The position numbers and the translations under genes are program-made. This document shows positions 8,091 through 17,849 of a stretch of DNA of 64,000 nucleotides, in pieces. The DNA is from Phycisphaerales bacterium. Lineage in GTDB: Bacteria; Planctomycetota; Phycisphaerae; Phycisphaerales; SM1A02. The notes below the pieces were generated by a model. That model had not been told where the DNA came from, did no database searches, and saw only the letters and a program-made list of their open reading frames with translations. Position 1 is the stretch's first letter. Each line of letters opens with the position of its first letter. The stretch lies in NCBI GenBank assembly GCA_009692045.1, contig SIAA01000004.1:1-64000 (forward strand), written 5' to 3'.

Positions 8091-11000
8091 ATGCCCGAGG
8101 ATGAACAGGTGCATTCCGCTCGGGGATTCTGCGGTGAAGCCGAGTTGCTGGTCTCATGCCTGCAGCAGGCTGGTGCGGCACTGGATGCAGCCCGTAGCGC
8201 CCACGAAGCGGTGGAGATAGCGACGCGAAGTGCCGAAGTTCAGCGACACTCGGCTGAACTTGTACGCATCGAGCAAGAGTGGACCGATAGCACGAGCTCG
8301 GCACGGGAGGATCAAGAGGCCACCTTGAAATCGGCCGAGGCGAAGTACCTCCGCAACACTCAGAAGATAGAGAAAAGTGGTAGTGCCGCCCTGTCTCGAG
8401 TGGAGGAGGCCGCGGCATCTGACGAGGAGACCATCGGCAAGACCTTTGACGAAGTCGTGTGGATGGCTGAAACCGTCTTTGAGGCGGGTGAGGAGGCGCC
8501 TCGAATCGACTTTGAACGGGAGCGCGACGAACTGAAGGCTCGGCTCAAGGACATTCACTCGTGCCTCTGCGAGGCAGATGCTTATCTTCGCACCTGCCGC
8601 ATGCATCTGCCTGCCGTGCCTCATTCCGAGTCAACCCCCCTTCGAGATGTTCGACCGGCAGCCGTGATTGCCATGCAGCTGACCGTTGTTCGAACCCATG
8701 TGGCCGTCCTGAAGCAGCTGCGGGGCATTCGCCTCTTTCGCGGCCCGATCCTGCTTCCACCTCTGTTGATCGCCGTGGCACTGGGCGCTGGTATCGGACT
8801 CATCGCCGACCCAGGCTCTGCCGCAAGTGCCGGCTACGGAGCCGCGGCAGGACTGGGTTTTTGCGCAGTCACCATCGCCGCTCTTTACCGCCGAGCTCGC
8901 CTTGCCATGGCGCATGCCATTCAACCGGCCCTTGATGCAGCAGCGATTGCTACCTCCTCGATCGATGCCGCCATCGAAGCGGCGCAACTTCTGCGCACAC
9001 AGCGCGAAGTGGAACGCGAGGCCACCAGAACGCAAGAGATCGACTCCGCCAATCGCAAGTTCCCCCCACTGCTTGTCAAACTAGAGGAGCATCGCAAGGG
9101 AAGCATGACACGCCTGCAGGAGAAGATTCAGACGGCGCTAACTAAAGAAGTGGACGCTCGGTGCCAATCAATCAAGGACGCGGAGTTGACCTTCGCGGTT
9201 CGAACCTCACTGGCTCGACGCAATCGGGAGGAGGCAGCCGAAAGAGAGTCGGCGCGCGGCAAGGTCGAGTTGGTCGCCCTCAGTGCCGCCGAATCAGCAC
9301 GGGTGAAGGACTACAGCGACTCATGGATTTCCGTCAGAAACAACGCGCAGACTCGAGTGGACTCACTTGCTGCGGATGATCGCCGACTCTTCCCTGATTG
9401 GAGCAATGGCCTCTTTGGCAGTGCTCTGCCGGCATCCGGCCTCTCGCCCGGCAATGCCCGATTTGGTTCGGTGACTTTTGCAGTAGCCAAGGTCAGCGGA
9501 TGCACCCCATCTGAGCCCGATCTCGCTTGGCCTACTGGGGCGCCGGTCGCTCTCATTCCCATGGCGCTGACTCTTCCCGCTCATGGCTCCCTACTTGTTG
9601 AGTGCGGGCACGACGGCCGCGAAGCAGGACTGGCACTACTTCAGTCCACCATGATGCGACTGCTGGTTGGTCTGCCCCCGGGAAAGGTCAGGTTCACTAT
9701 CGTCGATCCGGTGGGGCTGGGTCAGGGATTCGCGGCGTTCATGCATCTCGCCGACGAAATGGAGCAGTTGGTAGGAGAGCGCATCTGGACGGAACCGCGG
9801 ATGATCGAGCAGAAACTCTCCGACCTGTGCTCGCACATGGAGAATGTGATTCAGAAGTATCTCCGCAATGAGTTTGCCTCCATCGATGAGTACAACGCTC
9901 GGGCGGGCGAGATCGCCGAGCCCTATCGATTCCTTGTGCTCTGCGACTTTCCGGCCAACATCTCGGAGCAATCCGCCAAGCGACTGGCCAGCATCGTCAA
10001 CAGCGGCGCTCGCTGCGGAGTGTGGACCCTCATCCTTCGTGATGACAGACTGGAGATGCCGCCCGGCATCGACTTGACTGAGGTTCGCGACCGTGCCCTG
10101 CGGGTGCAGTGGCGAGACGGAGCATTCGTCCTATCGCACGGTCCGCTCGCTGACCTTCCCTTCACGGCAGATTCCCCTCCAGACTCAGCGGCCATGATCG
10201 GCATGCTCAAGCGCATCGGAGCCGCCGCGCGGCTGGCAGGCCGAGTAGAGGTGCCCTTTCAGACCATCGCGCCGCCCGAAGGCAAGTTCTGGACCGAGTC
10301 GAGTTCACAAGTCATTCGCGTTCCTCTCGGCCGCGCCGGAGCCGTGAAGCTGCAGTTCATGACACTGGGTGAAGGCACCTGCCAACACGCCCTCATTGCG
10401 GGCAAGACTGGTTCAGGCAAGTCCACTTTGCTGCACGCTCTTATCACCAATCTGTCACTTTGGTACAGCCCCGATGAAGTCGAGTTCTATCTGGTTGACT
10501 TCAAGAAAGGCGTGGAGTTCAAGACCTATGCCACCCACGCCCTTCCTCATGCCCGTGCCGTTGCGGTAGAGAGCGATCGCGAGTTCGGACTGAGCGTCCT
10601 GCAGGGGCTGGACAATGAGCTGAAACGCCGGGGCGAAATCTACCGCGATCTTGGGGTGCAGGACCTCGCGGGGTATCGCCGCAGCAAGAGCGAAGAGGTG
10701 ATGCCGCGCATCCTCCTGATCATTGACGAGTTCCAGGAGTTGTTCACCGAGGATGATCGCATTGGTCAGGATTCATCGCTCCTGCTCGATCGATTGGTTA
10801 GACAGGGCCGGGCCTTCGGCATGCATGTTGTGCTCGGCTCCCAGACTCTCGGCGGTGCCTACTCTCTGGCCCGAACCACTATGGGGCAAATGGGGATTCG
10901 CATCGCTCTGCAATGCAACGAGGCCGATTCGCAACTAATCCTCTCCGATGAGAATGTTGCGGCTCGACTGCTCTCTAGGCCTGGTGAGGCCATCTATAAC

Positions 11001-12032
11001 GATGCGGGCGGCTTGGTTGAGGGCAACAGTCCCTTCCAGGTTGTGTGGCTGCCGGAAGCAACGCGAGAGCAGTGGTTGGAGAAAGCGGCAGCGCATGCCC
11101 GCTCTCATCCGCCAAGGCGTAAGCCCGGGTGCATTGTTTTCGAGGGGAATGCGCCGGCGGATCTGCGGCTCAACAAACCTCTTTCTGAAGCACGGCCCCA
11201 GTCCAAGGTCGCACTGGCAAGACTCTGGTTGGGTGACGCCATCTCCATCAAGGATCCCACCGCAGCGATGATGAGGCGTCAAAGCGGGGCGAATGTGGTG
11301 GTGGTTGGTCAGCGCGATGAGGCGGCGCTGGCCCTTTCCGCAACAGCACTCGTTTCGATTGCAGCGCAGCATGAAGTAGGGAGAGCACGGGTTGTGCTGC
11401 TCGACAGTACGCCCCCCGATGATCCGGGATTCGGGAACCTGGCCGCTACTGCGGCTGCCTTGGGCTTGGAATGCGAGACTCCCAGCACACGCGAACTGGC
11501 TGACGCCATGACTCGACTTGGTGAGGAAGTGGGACGGCGAGCGGCGGCCGGCGACACGGAGTCTCCCTCGATCTACCTGCTAGTACACGGCTCGCACCGG
11601 CTCCGACCTCTGAAACGAAATGAGGATGACTTCTCCTTCAGCGCTTCAACTGGACCACCGGCCCCCGACAAACTTCTAGCCGCCATAGTGCGCGATGGAC
11701 CGGCACTGGGAGTTCACACCTTCATTTGGGTGGACACCGCAGCCAACCTGGCTCGCAATCTGGACCGAGGTTCGCTCAAGGAGTTTGATCAACGGGTGCT
11801 GTTCCAGGTGAGTGCCACCGACTCCAGCACATTGATCGACTCGCCCCTCGCAGCGCGTCTGGGCTTCCACCGGGCCCTGCTTCACAATGAGGAGCATGGG
11901 ACTCAGGAGAAGTTCCGCCCCTATGCCTATCCACCAGCAGAGATGATCGCAGCCGTAAGCAGCCGACGGAGACTCAGTAGTGGTACCTCACTGCCGCCGC
12001 CGCAAAGCAACGCTCCAACTTCTGCGCACTGA
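8091..12032 (+). CDS. membrane-anchored FtsK/SpoIIIE (EccC/EssC-like) ATPase
   Basis: The 1313-aa product (ATG 8091 with AGGA at 8080-8083; GTG 8088 is a possible alternative) has a charged coiled-coil N-terminus (about 20-160) and two adjacent hydrophobic segments (about 220-270) forming a membrane hairpin. A second coiled coil (about 280-440) leads to three tandem RecA-like FtsK domains. The first (about 495-690) has lost its P-loop. The second (about 730-1000) is intact, with GKTGSGKS at 771-778 and Asp879-Glu880 in Walker B. The third (about 1035-1290) again lacks a P-loop. Three tandem domains plus two membrane spans are the design of type VII secretion ATPases, and the two WXG-like genes upstream fit. 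No FHA domain, DNA-reading gamma domain or other T7SS component is seen. The 3' end overlaps hrpA by 59 bases tail-to-tail. Confidence 0.85.
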   Translation: MPEDEQVHSARGFCGEAELLVSCLQQAGAALDAARSAHEAVEIATRSAEVQRHSAELVRIEQEWTDSTSSAREDQEATLKSAEAKYLRNTQKIEKSGSAALSRVEEAAASDEETIGKTFDEVVWMAETVFEAGEEAPRIDFERERDELKARLKDIHSCLCEADAYLRTCRMHLPAVPHSESTPLRDVRPAAVIAMQLTVVRTHVAVLKQLRGIRLFRGPILLPPLLIAVALGAGIGLIADPGSAASAGYGAAAGLGFCAVTIAALYRRARLAMAHAIQPALDAAAIATSSIDAAIEAAQLLRTQREVEREATRTQEIDSANRKFPPLLVKLEEHRKGSMTRLQEKIQTALTKEVDARCQSIKDAELTFAVRTSLARRNREEAAERESARGKVELVALSAAESARVKDYSDSWISVRNNAQTRVDSLAADDRRLFPDWSNGLFGSALPASGLSPGNARFGSVTFAVAKVSGCTPSEPDLAWPTGAPVALIPMALTLPAHGSLLVECGHDGREAGLALLQSTMMRLLVGLPPGKVRFTIVDPVGLGQGFAAFMHLADEMEQLVGERIWTEPRMIEQKLSDLCSHMENVIQKYLRNEFASIDEYNARAGEIAEPYRFLVLCDFPANISEQSAKRLASIVNSGARCGVWTLILRDDRLEMPPGIDLTEVRDRALRVQWRDGAFVLSHGPLADLPFTADSPPDSAAMIGMLKRIGAAARLAGRVEVPFQTIAPPEGKFWTESSSQVIRVPLGRAGAVKLQFMTLGEGTCQHALIAGKTGSGKSTLLHALITNLSLWYSPDEVEFYLVDFKKGVEFKTYATHALPHARAVAVESDREFGLSVLQGLDNELKRRGEIYRDLGVQDLAGYRRSKSEEVMPRILLIIDEFQELFTEDDRIGQDSSLLLDRLVRQGRAFGMHVVLGSQTLGGAYSLARTTMGQMGIRIALQCNEADSQLILSDENVAARLLSRPGEAIYNDAGGLVEGNSPFQVVWLPEATREQWLEKAAAHARSHPPRRKPGCIVFEGNAPADLRLNKPLSEARPQSKVALARLWLGDAISIKDPTAAMMRRQSGANVVVVGQRDEAALALSATALVSIAAQHEVGRARVVLLDSTPPDDPGFGNLAATAAALGLECETPSTRELADAMTRLGEEVGRRAAAGDTESPSIYLLVHGSHRLRPLKRNEDDFSFSASTGPPAPDKLLAAIVRDGPALGVHTFIWVDTAANLARNLDRGSLKEFDQRVLFQVSATDSSTLIDSPLAARLGFHRALLHNEEHGTQEKFRPYAYPPAEMIAAVSSRRRLSSGTSLPPPQSNAPTSAH

Positions 12033-15000
12033 CCGTGGTGCGCGTGCCCAGATCCTGGGCGTACAGCCACACCGAATACTCCTCCAGCATCCGTTGCAGA
12101 ACATCGAGTTCTTGCAGTCGCGCCGGGCCCGCTGCGGTCGTTGTCATCTCGCTGAGGGCGATCTCAAATGAGGCACGAACCTGGGAATGCTCCATGTCCC
12201 ACTCCCCACCTCTCTCCGCCGCCTTGCGGAGTCTGGCTGCCAGAGCCGCGGTCCACCGCCCGATCGAACTCAGAGTCAGGTCAACATCATGAACAAATCG
12301 CGGTGGAGCCCACAACTGATCGAGATGCGCCCGCACAGCTGCCCATGTTGGTGCCAGCGCCGGGGAGACCGGTTCTTCCAGTTTGCTGATCACTCGCAAT
12401 CGCCCCGCTAACGCACCATGCAGATGTTGCACCGATTCGTGGATCATCTGCCAGAGGCGAGAGCTGGCATCGGCGCTGCGGGCGTCAAACTCCCCGCGCG
12501 TGCGCAGAGGCCCCTGACCGCGCATGGCTGCGGTACCGATGGCGCGCTTGATGACTGCCAGGGCATGTCTGCTGCCACCCAGATCAGCCCCCAGCAATCC
12601 ACACTCGGGCCAGTGGGGGTGATTTTCAACTTGAAGCCGAATCGCGTCGTGGTGCGCCCTTACAAATAGCACTGCCGCCGCCTCTTCGGTGAGCGGGGCG
12701 ACATCCGCGCTCCGAGCCACCACAACCCTGTCCACCGATTCCCCTCGAGCCGCGAGTGCGGGGAACACTATGCCTGGTGCTATCGACTCACTCCCTAGTG
12801 AGGAACTGATCCCCTCCGAAGGAAACTCGAGCACAGATTCCGCCAACCATGTTGGAGCAAATGCGCGTCTGCACTCAAGGGCAAATGCCGCCTCCCCCTC
12901 CTTCGTTACTGCTGCCGCGACTGCGGCCCAGTCACGCCCGCATGCGAGCACCTCTTGGTCAGGTCCGATGATTTCGATGCGCATGCGCAAGTGAGCGGGC
13001 AGTCCCGCGAGTTGGAAGTCGCTCCTCGCAATCTCGATCTCACCAACTCGCGACAGGTACTCCGCCAACCGATTCAGCAGGTCACCCTCGGTGTCTCCCA
13101 GAGACTCAGCAGCACCAGCAGCAAACTCGAGAGCTGGCTGGAACCGCACCCTCGCTCGCTTGGGGAGGGCTCGGATAAGTGCCTCCAACTTCTCCGGCAG
13201 AAGCCCCGGGACCAGCCACTCCAGCGCACGGCCGTCGAAGACTGGCACGGCCCAGATTGGCACCTGAATACTGGGGCCGTCCATTTCATCACCGGGCTGA
13301 TGCCGATACTGGAGCGCAAGTGTGGTACCTCGCGCCCGGAGTGAACTGGGAAACCGCGCGTGATCCACTAAAGAGACACCCTCGGCTCGAAGATCATGTT
13401 CCTGCATGCGCAGTCTTGACTCGTGAGTGGGATCGCTCCGTATCCATGAAAGCAGACTTGGCCACGAGTGGATTTCCTGCGGCACTCTGCCATCGTAGAA
13501 CCGCTGGATCGCCTCGACTCCCATGGCGCAGTCGCGGCGCAGAATCGCCGACTCATCTGCGAGTCGATGGCGAAGGGCGCGATTGTCAAGCATGAATGAC
13601 GCGGGCTCAACAACGCGCTCCTCCACCAGCGCCCCCTGAATGAACAGATCGCGCGCACCTGCGGGATCGCTTGGCCCATAGGGGCACAGCCTCCTCGGGA
13701 TCAATGTCAGAGCGCCGCATGAGATCCGCTCCCAAGCGGCGACCTGACCCGATCGCTCCACCCAGTGCGGCTCACTCACCGATCGCGTGATCATGTGGCT
13801 GGCAACGCGCTCAATCCATGCCGGAGAGATTCGCGTTACGAATCGAGCGAATCGCCGGGTGGTCTCTACAATTTCCGCAGCCACGAGCCAGTGACCGCAA
13901 GCAGAGGCGAGGGCACTGGAGGGATGAATGACAAACTCGGCGCCCGAGACACTCTTGTATGTCCCCTTCTCCGTGCGCATCGCTGCATTGCAGATGAAGG
14001 AGGCCAGTAGCGCCCGGTGCAGCCCATCGCTCGCCAACAGAGACTCATTCGTTTCTATACCAGCACCAGCGCTGCCGGACCGCTCGCGCGTGGCTCGCGC
14101 GAGTTGAGAGTAGACATCGGCCCACTCTCGGAGCAATCGATGGGAAAGAAACCGCTCCCGGCACCAACGGCGCAAAACACTGGAGCCCAGCGTTTCTCCT
14201 GCCGTTTTCCAGGCCTCCCACAGACGAAGTACACCACCGGCATCGGACTTGGCGTCGCGGAACTGCGCGTGGGCAAAGTCGGCAGCTGCGGAATCGGCCG
14301 CGGGTCGCTCCCGAGGATCCTGAACTGAGAGGAATGATGCCACTACCAGTCCGGCCTGGGGGCAGCCCTCCTGCTGGGAAGCGTCTACCAGTTTCGCCAA
14401 GCGCGGATCTAGATTCAATCCCGCCAGTCGATGCCCGCAGGGAGTGAGCCGCCCGTTTTGAGCAGTAGCTCCAATCTCAAACAGGGTCTGCTCAGCTTCG
14501 GCGATGGCCCGAGACGAAGGCGCATCAATGAACGGGAACTTTTCCGGCTCCCCGAGATGCAACGACTTCATTTGCATCAGAGCGCCGGCGAGGCTGGTGC
14601 GGCGGATCTCGGGAAGTACGAACTCCGGTCGTGCTGCCAGATCGGCTTCACTGTAGAGGCGCAGGCAGATGCCGGGCCCGAGGCGACCGCATCTACCTGC
14701 CCTCTGCCTGGCTGATGCTTGCGCGACGGGCTCGATGGGCAGGCGTTGAATCCGCGATTTAGTGCTGTACCGAGCGATGCGGGCCAGACCGCTATCGACG
14801 ACGAATCGAACGCGCGGCACGGTGAGACTGGTCTCAGCAATGTTGGTGGCGAGCACAACACGCCGCAGGGGCGAACTTGCGAACAGCCGATCCTGCGCGG
14901 CTGCGGGAAGCCGAGAGTGCAGGGGCAGGATTTCCAGAGACTGTCCGAATCGCCCGGTCAGAACTTCAGCCGTTTCCATGATCTCTCGCTCCCCGGGGAG

Positions 15001-15753
15001 GAACACCAAGACATCTTCACCTGGCGCAGAGGAGGTCCCCTCGCCCTCCCCATGCGCTTGCACCATGACCAGAGGGCAGTCAGGTTCGGTCACACACTCC
15101 TCCACAGCTCGGCACACCTGATCTGCCAGCGCCGGCGACTCGCCTGCGTCCTCGGTGGCTGGGCGGTAGCGAATATCAACTTGATGAGTCCGGCCGGCAA
15201 CTTCAAGGACCGGACAGCCACCGAGAAAGTCGCTGAACTTTCCTGCCTCGATAGTGGCGCTTGAAACCACGATGCGCAGATCATCACGACGCTCGAGGAG
15301 TCGGCGCAGACATCCCAGAAGAAAGTCGATATTGAGGGAACGCTCGTGAGCCTCGTCGACAATGACGGTGGATGTCCCTCGCAACAGCGGATCATCACGC
15401 ATCCGCGCGAGCAGCAATCCATCTGTCACCACTTCGATGAGACACTGGCGGCTGATGCAGCGATCGAAGCGAGTTCGGTAACCCACAAGTGTCCCCAGCG
15501 CCGTGCCCGACTCCTCGGCAATTCTTGTAGCGATGCTGCGAGCGGCGATGCGTCTCGGTTGTGTCTGCAGCACCTTCGCCCCGGCCACTGCTAGGCAAAT
15601 GCGCGGCAACTGGGTGCTCTTGCCCGAACCCGTTTCCCCCACCACTATCAGCGCTCGATTGCGGCGCAGAGACTCGGTGATTTCGCGGGCACGGGCGCCG
15701 ACCGGCAGGTCGGCCCGCACGGCTCCAGGTAGTTGCTGACTCTCCAGTGTCAC
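11974..15753 (-). CDS. hrpA: ATP-dependent DEAH-box RNA helicase HrpA
   Basis: HrpA-type helicases unwind RNA; in Escherichia coli HrpA acts on mRNA processing and stalled ribosomes. The 1259-aa product has GETGSGKS at 39-46, DEAH at 133-136, a Ser-Ala-Thr motif III, the helicase C-terminal motif with Gln-Arg-x-Gly-Arg, the HA2/OB regions, and a long C-terminal region of the DUF3418 type found in full-length HrpA (about 1300 aa). The start is GTG 15753, with no clear ribosome-binding site. It converges on, and overlaps, the FtsK-like gene. A fragment-length HrpB is excluded by the C-terminal domain. Confidence 0.93.
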   Translation of the reverse strand: MTLESQQLPGAVRADLPVGARAREITESLRRNRALIVVGETGSGKSTQLPRICLAVAGAKVLQTQPRRIAARSIATRIAEESGTALGTLVGYRTRFDRCISRQCLIEVVTDGLLLARMRDDPLLRGTSTVIVDEAHERSLNIDFLLGCLRRLLERRDDLRIVVSSATIEAGKFSDFLGGCPVLEVAGRTHQVDIRYRPATEDAGESPALADQVCRAVEECVTEPDCPLVMVQAHGEGEGTSSAPGEDVLVFLPGEREIMETAEVLTGRFGQSLEILPLHSRLPAAAQDRLFASSPLRRVVLATNIAETSLTVPRVRFVVDSGLARIARYSTKSRIQRLPIEPVAQASARQRAGRCGRLGPGICLRLYSEADLAARPEFVLPEIRRTSLAGALMQMKSLHLGEPEKFPFIDAPSSRAIAEAEQTLFEIGATAQNGRLTPCGHRLAGLNLDPRLAKLVDASQQEGCPQAGLVVASFLSVQDPRERPAADSAAADFAHAQFRDAKSDAGGVLRLWEAWKTAGETLGSSVLRRWCRERFLSHRLLREWADVYSQLARATRERSGSAGAGIETNESLLASDGLHRALLASFICNAAMRTEKGTYKSVSGAEFVIHPSSALASACGHWLVAAEIVETTRRFARFVTRISPAWIERVASHMITRSVSEPHWVERSGQVAAWERISCGALTLIPRRLCPYGPSDPAGARDLFIQGALVEERVVEPASFMLDNRALRHRLADESAILRRDCAMGVEAIQRFYDGRVPQEIHSWPSLLSWIRSDPTHESRLRMQEHDLRAEGVSLVDHARFPSSLRARGTTLALQYRHQPGDEMDGPSIQVPIWAVPVFDGRALEWLVPGLLPEKLEALIRALPKRARVRFQPALEFAAGAAESLGDTEGDLLNRLAEYLSRVGEIEIARSDFQLAGLPAHLRMRIEIIGPDQEVLACGRDWAAVAAAVTKEGEAAFALECRRAFAPTWLAESVLEFPSEGISSSLGSESIAPGIVFPALAARGESVDRVVVARSADVAPLTEEAAAVLFVRAHHDAIRLQVENHPHWPECGLLGADLGGSRHALAVIKRAIGTAAMRGQGPLRTRGEFDARSADASSRLWQMIHESVQHLHGALAGRLRVISKLEEPVSPALAPTWAAVRAHLDQLWAPPRFVHDVDLTLSSIGRWTAALAARLRKAAERGGEWDMEHSQVRASFEIALSEMTTTAAGPARLQELDVLQRMLEEYSVWLYAQDLGTRTTVSAQKLERCFAAAAVRYHY

Positions 15754-15800
15754 GGAGCAACAATCTTAGGCTGCGACCTCGACCGGACCGATTGAGCGCC

Positions 15801-15831
15801 TTGGGCAACGGCTAGGCTCAGACCCTAGAAT
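15801..15831 (+). promoter_or_regulatory. possible promoter for tRNA-Val
   Basis: A good -10 hexamer TAGAAT (15826-15831) lies 27 bases before the tRNA. The best upstream partner is TTGGGC (15801-15806) with a long 19-base spacer, so the -35 element is weak. The position fits transcription of the tRNA and possibly the FlgI-like and smc genes behind it. Confidence 0.4.
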
Positions 15832-15858
15832 GGGGAGTCTGCATGCGGCATGCATTCG

Positions 15859-15931
15859 GGCGCTTAGCTCAGCTGGCTAGAGCACCGCCTTTACACGGCG
15901 GGTGTCACAGGTTCGAATCCTGTAGCGCTCA
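15859..15931 (+). tRNA. tRNA-Val (anticodon UAC)
   Basis: A full cloverleaf is present: acceptor stem GGGCGCT (15859-15865) with AGCGCTC (15924-15930), one G-T wobble, and discriminator A. The D arm begins AGCTCAG. The anticodon stem is CCGCC/GGCGG around the loop TTTACAC, giving anticodon TAC, and the T arm has GTTCGAATC. The CCA end is not encoded. The next gene starts 12 bases downstream. Confidence 0.96.
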
Positions 15932-15942
15932 TTGGTGATCGA

Positions 15943-17772
15943 TTGACTCACAAACACTCCTCCATCATCGTCCTCGTTCTTTGCGCCTGCGGAGTACCCG
16001 CCTGCGAAAACTTGGAACGGGCAGACGCGCGCAACCGGCTCTCCAAGAGTTCCGCGTCGACTCTCGACATGGATGTGGACCCAATCATGAGGGGGACGAT
16101 CGCCAGTGAGACCATCCTGATCGGCTTTCAACCAACGGTGGTCCGCGGGTACGGATTTGTGGTCGGGCTCAAGGGCACGGGGAGTCGCATCGCCCCGGCG
16201 GAGATTCGCGCCTGGATGTTGCGCGAGATGACCAAGCGCGGCATCGGCAATCCTGTCACTAGTCCGGGAAGCCCCTCGCCCGAGGAACTCCTGAACTCCG
16301 AAGACTGCGCCATAGTGATTGTTGAGGGTGTGATTCCTGCTGGCGCACCCAGGGGTGCGCCCTTCGATCTGCGGGTGTTTGCCGCGCCAGGAACAGCATC
16401 CTCGAGTCTGGAGGGTGGACGCCTCTACACCACCGAACTTCGTCCCGGCATGCTTACCCCAGCTTCAAGAGAAGCGAAGGCGCTGGGCGAGGGTAAAGGC
16501 CCGATCATCATCAACCCCTTCGCTGATCCAACTGGAACTTCCATTGACACCGTCAACCGCATGAGCGGTCGAGTTCTTGGCGGCGGACTTGTTCGTGATG
16601 ACATGACGATCCGCCTTCGCCTCGCCACTCCTAGCCATGTGCGCGCTCACCTTCTCGCGAATGCCATCAACTCCGCCTTTCCGCGCGAGCTCGGTCAGAG
16701 TGAGCCCACTGCAGTCGGCAGAACCTCCGAGGCAGTGGATGTGACCGTGCCGCCATCTTGGCGAACTAGGACGGATCGGTTTGTGGAGTTGCTCCGGCAC
16801 ACGCCTCTTGATCCCAGTACCCCTGAAGCCACGGCGCTCGCCATCAACCGCAGCGTTACCAACAATCCAGGAGCATCGGGTGCGGCTAGTTGGCGCTGGC
16901 AGGCCATCGGCAAGAAGTCGCTGCCCATGGTGCAGCAGCTCTACTCCTTTCCCGAGGAGCAGCCCCGCATGGCCGCTCTCAATGCGGGCGCGCGCCTCGA
17001 TGATCCCCGTGCCGTCGATCCACTCATTGAGATCGCCCAAACCGGATCGGGGCGCATCCGCAGTGATGCCGTGACTCTGCTCGGTGACATGGGCCACAAT
17101 CCCAAGATCGATGCGGCGCTGCATCCGCTGCTCGACGATGGCGATATGGATGTACGGCTCGCAGCCTATGAGGCTCTGCGAAAGAGGGCGCATCCTGTCA
17201 TTCAGGTGACCGATGTCGATGGCAAGTTTGAACTGGATTTCATAGACAGCGGGTCGCCACTCATTTATGTGACCCAGAGCGGCCACCCGCGCATCGCCGT
17301 GTTCGGTAAAGGTCTTGAGATCACCCGCCCCATGACATTGCGAACTTGGGGCGGCCGCCTTCTCTTCAAGGGTGAGGAGGGGAAACCACTGGAAGTGCTT
17401 TACCGAACCTCGGCCTCGGCAACCGCCGTGATGGATGAAATCGATCCCTCTGTCTGGAAAGTGGCGCGGTTCTTGGGGCATACCCCCAGTCCTGAGCGGC
17501 CCTCCCCCGGGCTGGGTCTCACCTATAGCGAGACGATTTCGGCGCTGCACGAGATTTGGCGCGCCAACTATCTCCGGGCTGATTTCAAGGCAGAACAGGA
17601 TCGATTGTTGGCAGACATCAACCGAGTAGAGCCGGAATCTAAGGTACCTCGCCCTGACTTTGACCCGGAGCCGGGGACAGAGCTGACCGAGACAGCCCCC
17701 GACCAATCTCCCGAACTGGCCCATCCGACGCTTGATGCCAGCAAGCCGAGCGGCGATACTGTCCCTAGATGA
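15943..17772 (+). CDS. FlgI-like lipoprotein with HEAT-like repeats
   Basis: The 609-aa product starts at TTG 15943 and has a short hydrophobic signal ending in a lipobox-like Val-Pro-Ala-Cys (Cys21). Residues 69-80 (Gly-Tyr-Gly-Phe-Val-Val-Gly-Leu-x-Gly-Thr-Gly) and the following blocks (a Val-Ile-Pro-Ala-Gly-Ala segment, Leu-Glu-Gly-Gly-x-Leu) match the flagellar P-ring protein FlgI. The similarity covers roughly residues 50-260. After that come helical HEAT-like repeats (about 320-410), then a region without recognisable domains and an acidic, Pro-rich tail. No flagellar genes are nearby, so a non-flagellar envelope role is likely. Its stop overlaps an upstream in-frame ATG of smc (ATGA, 17769-17772), suggesting coupling. 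Confidence 0.65.
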   Translation: MTHKHSSIIVLVLCACGVPACENLERADARNRLSKSSASTLDMDVDPIMRGTIASETILIGFQPTVVRGYGFVVGLKGTGSRIAPAEIRAWMLREMTKRGIGNPVTSPGSPSPEELLNSEDCAIVIVEGVIPAGAPRGAPFDLRVFAAPGTASSSLEGGRLYTTELRPGMLTPASREAKALGEGKGPIIINPFADPTGTSIDTVNRMSGRVLGGGLVRDDMTIRLRLATPSHVRAHLLANAINSAFPRELGQSEPTAVGRTSEAVDVTVPPSWRTRTDRFVELLRHTPLDPSTPEATALAINRSVTNNPGASGAASWRWQAIGKKSLPMVQQLYSFPEEQPRMAALNAGARLDDPRAVDPLIEIAQTGSGRIRSDAVTLLGDMGHNPKIDAALHPLLDDGDMDVRLAAYEALRKRAHPVIQVTDVDGKFELDFIDSGSPLIYVTQSGHPRIAVFGKGLEITRPMTLRTWGGRLLFKGEEGKPLEVLYRTSASATAVMDEIDPSVWKVARFLGHTPSPERPSPGLGLTYSETISALHEIWRANYLRADFKAEQDRLLADINRVEPESKVPRPDFDPEPGTELTETAPDQSPELAHPTLDASKPSGDTVPR

Positions 17773-17849
17773 ATGCGCCAGCGGACGATGTTCTGTCCGC
17801 TGGGAATGTCCATGGTCGGACCCGCATCAACATGGAGGTTGGTTCCCGT

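Noticed and set aside
16465-17724. 419-codon minus-strand frame opposite the FlgI-like gene
   Set aside because: Shadow frame: no motif, no ribosome-binding site, and the plus-strand gene has clear domain patterns.
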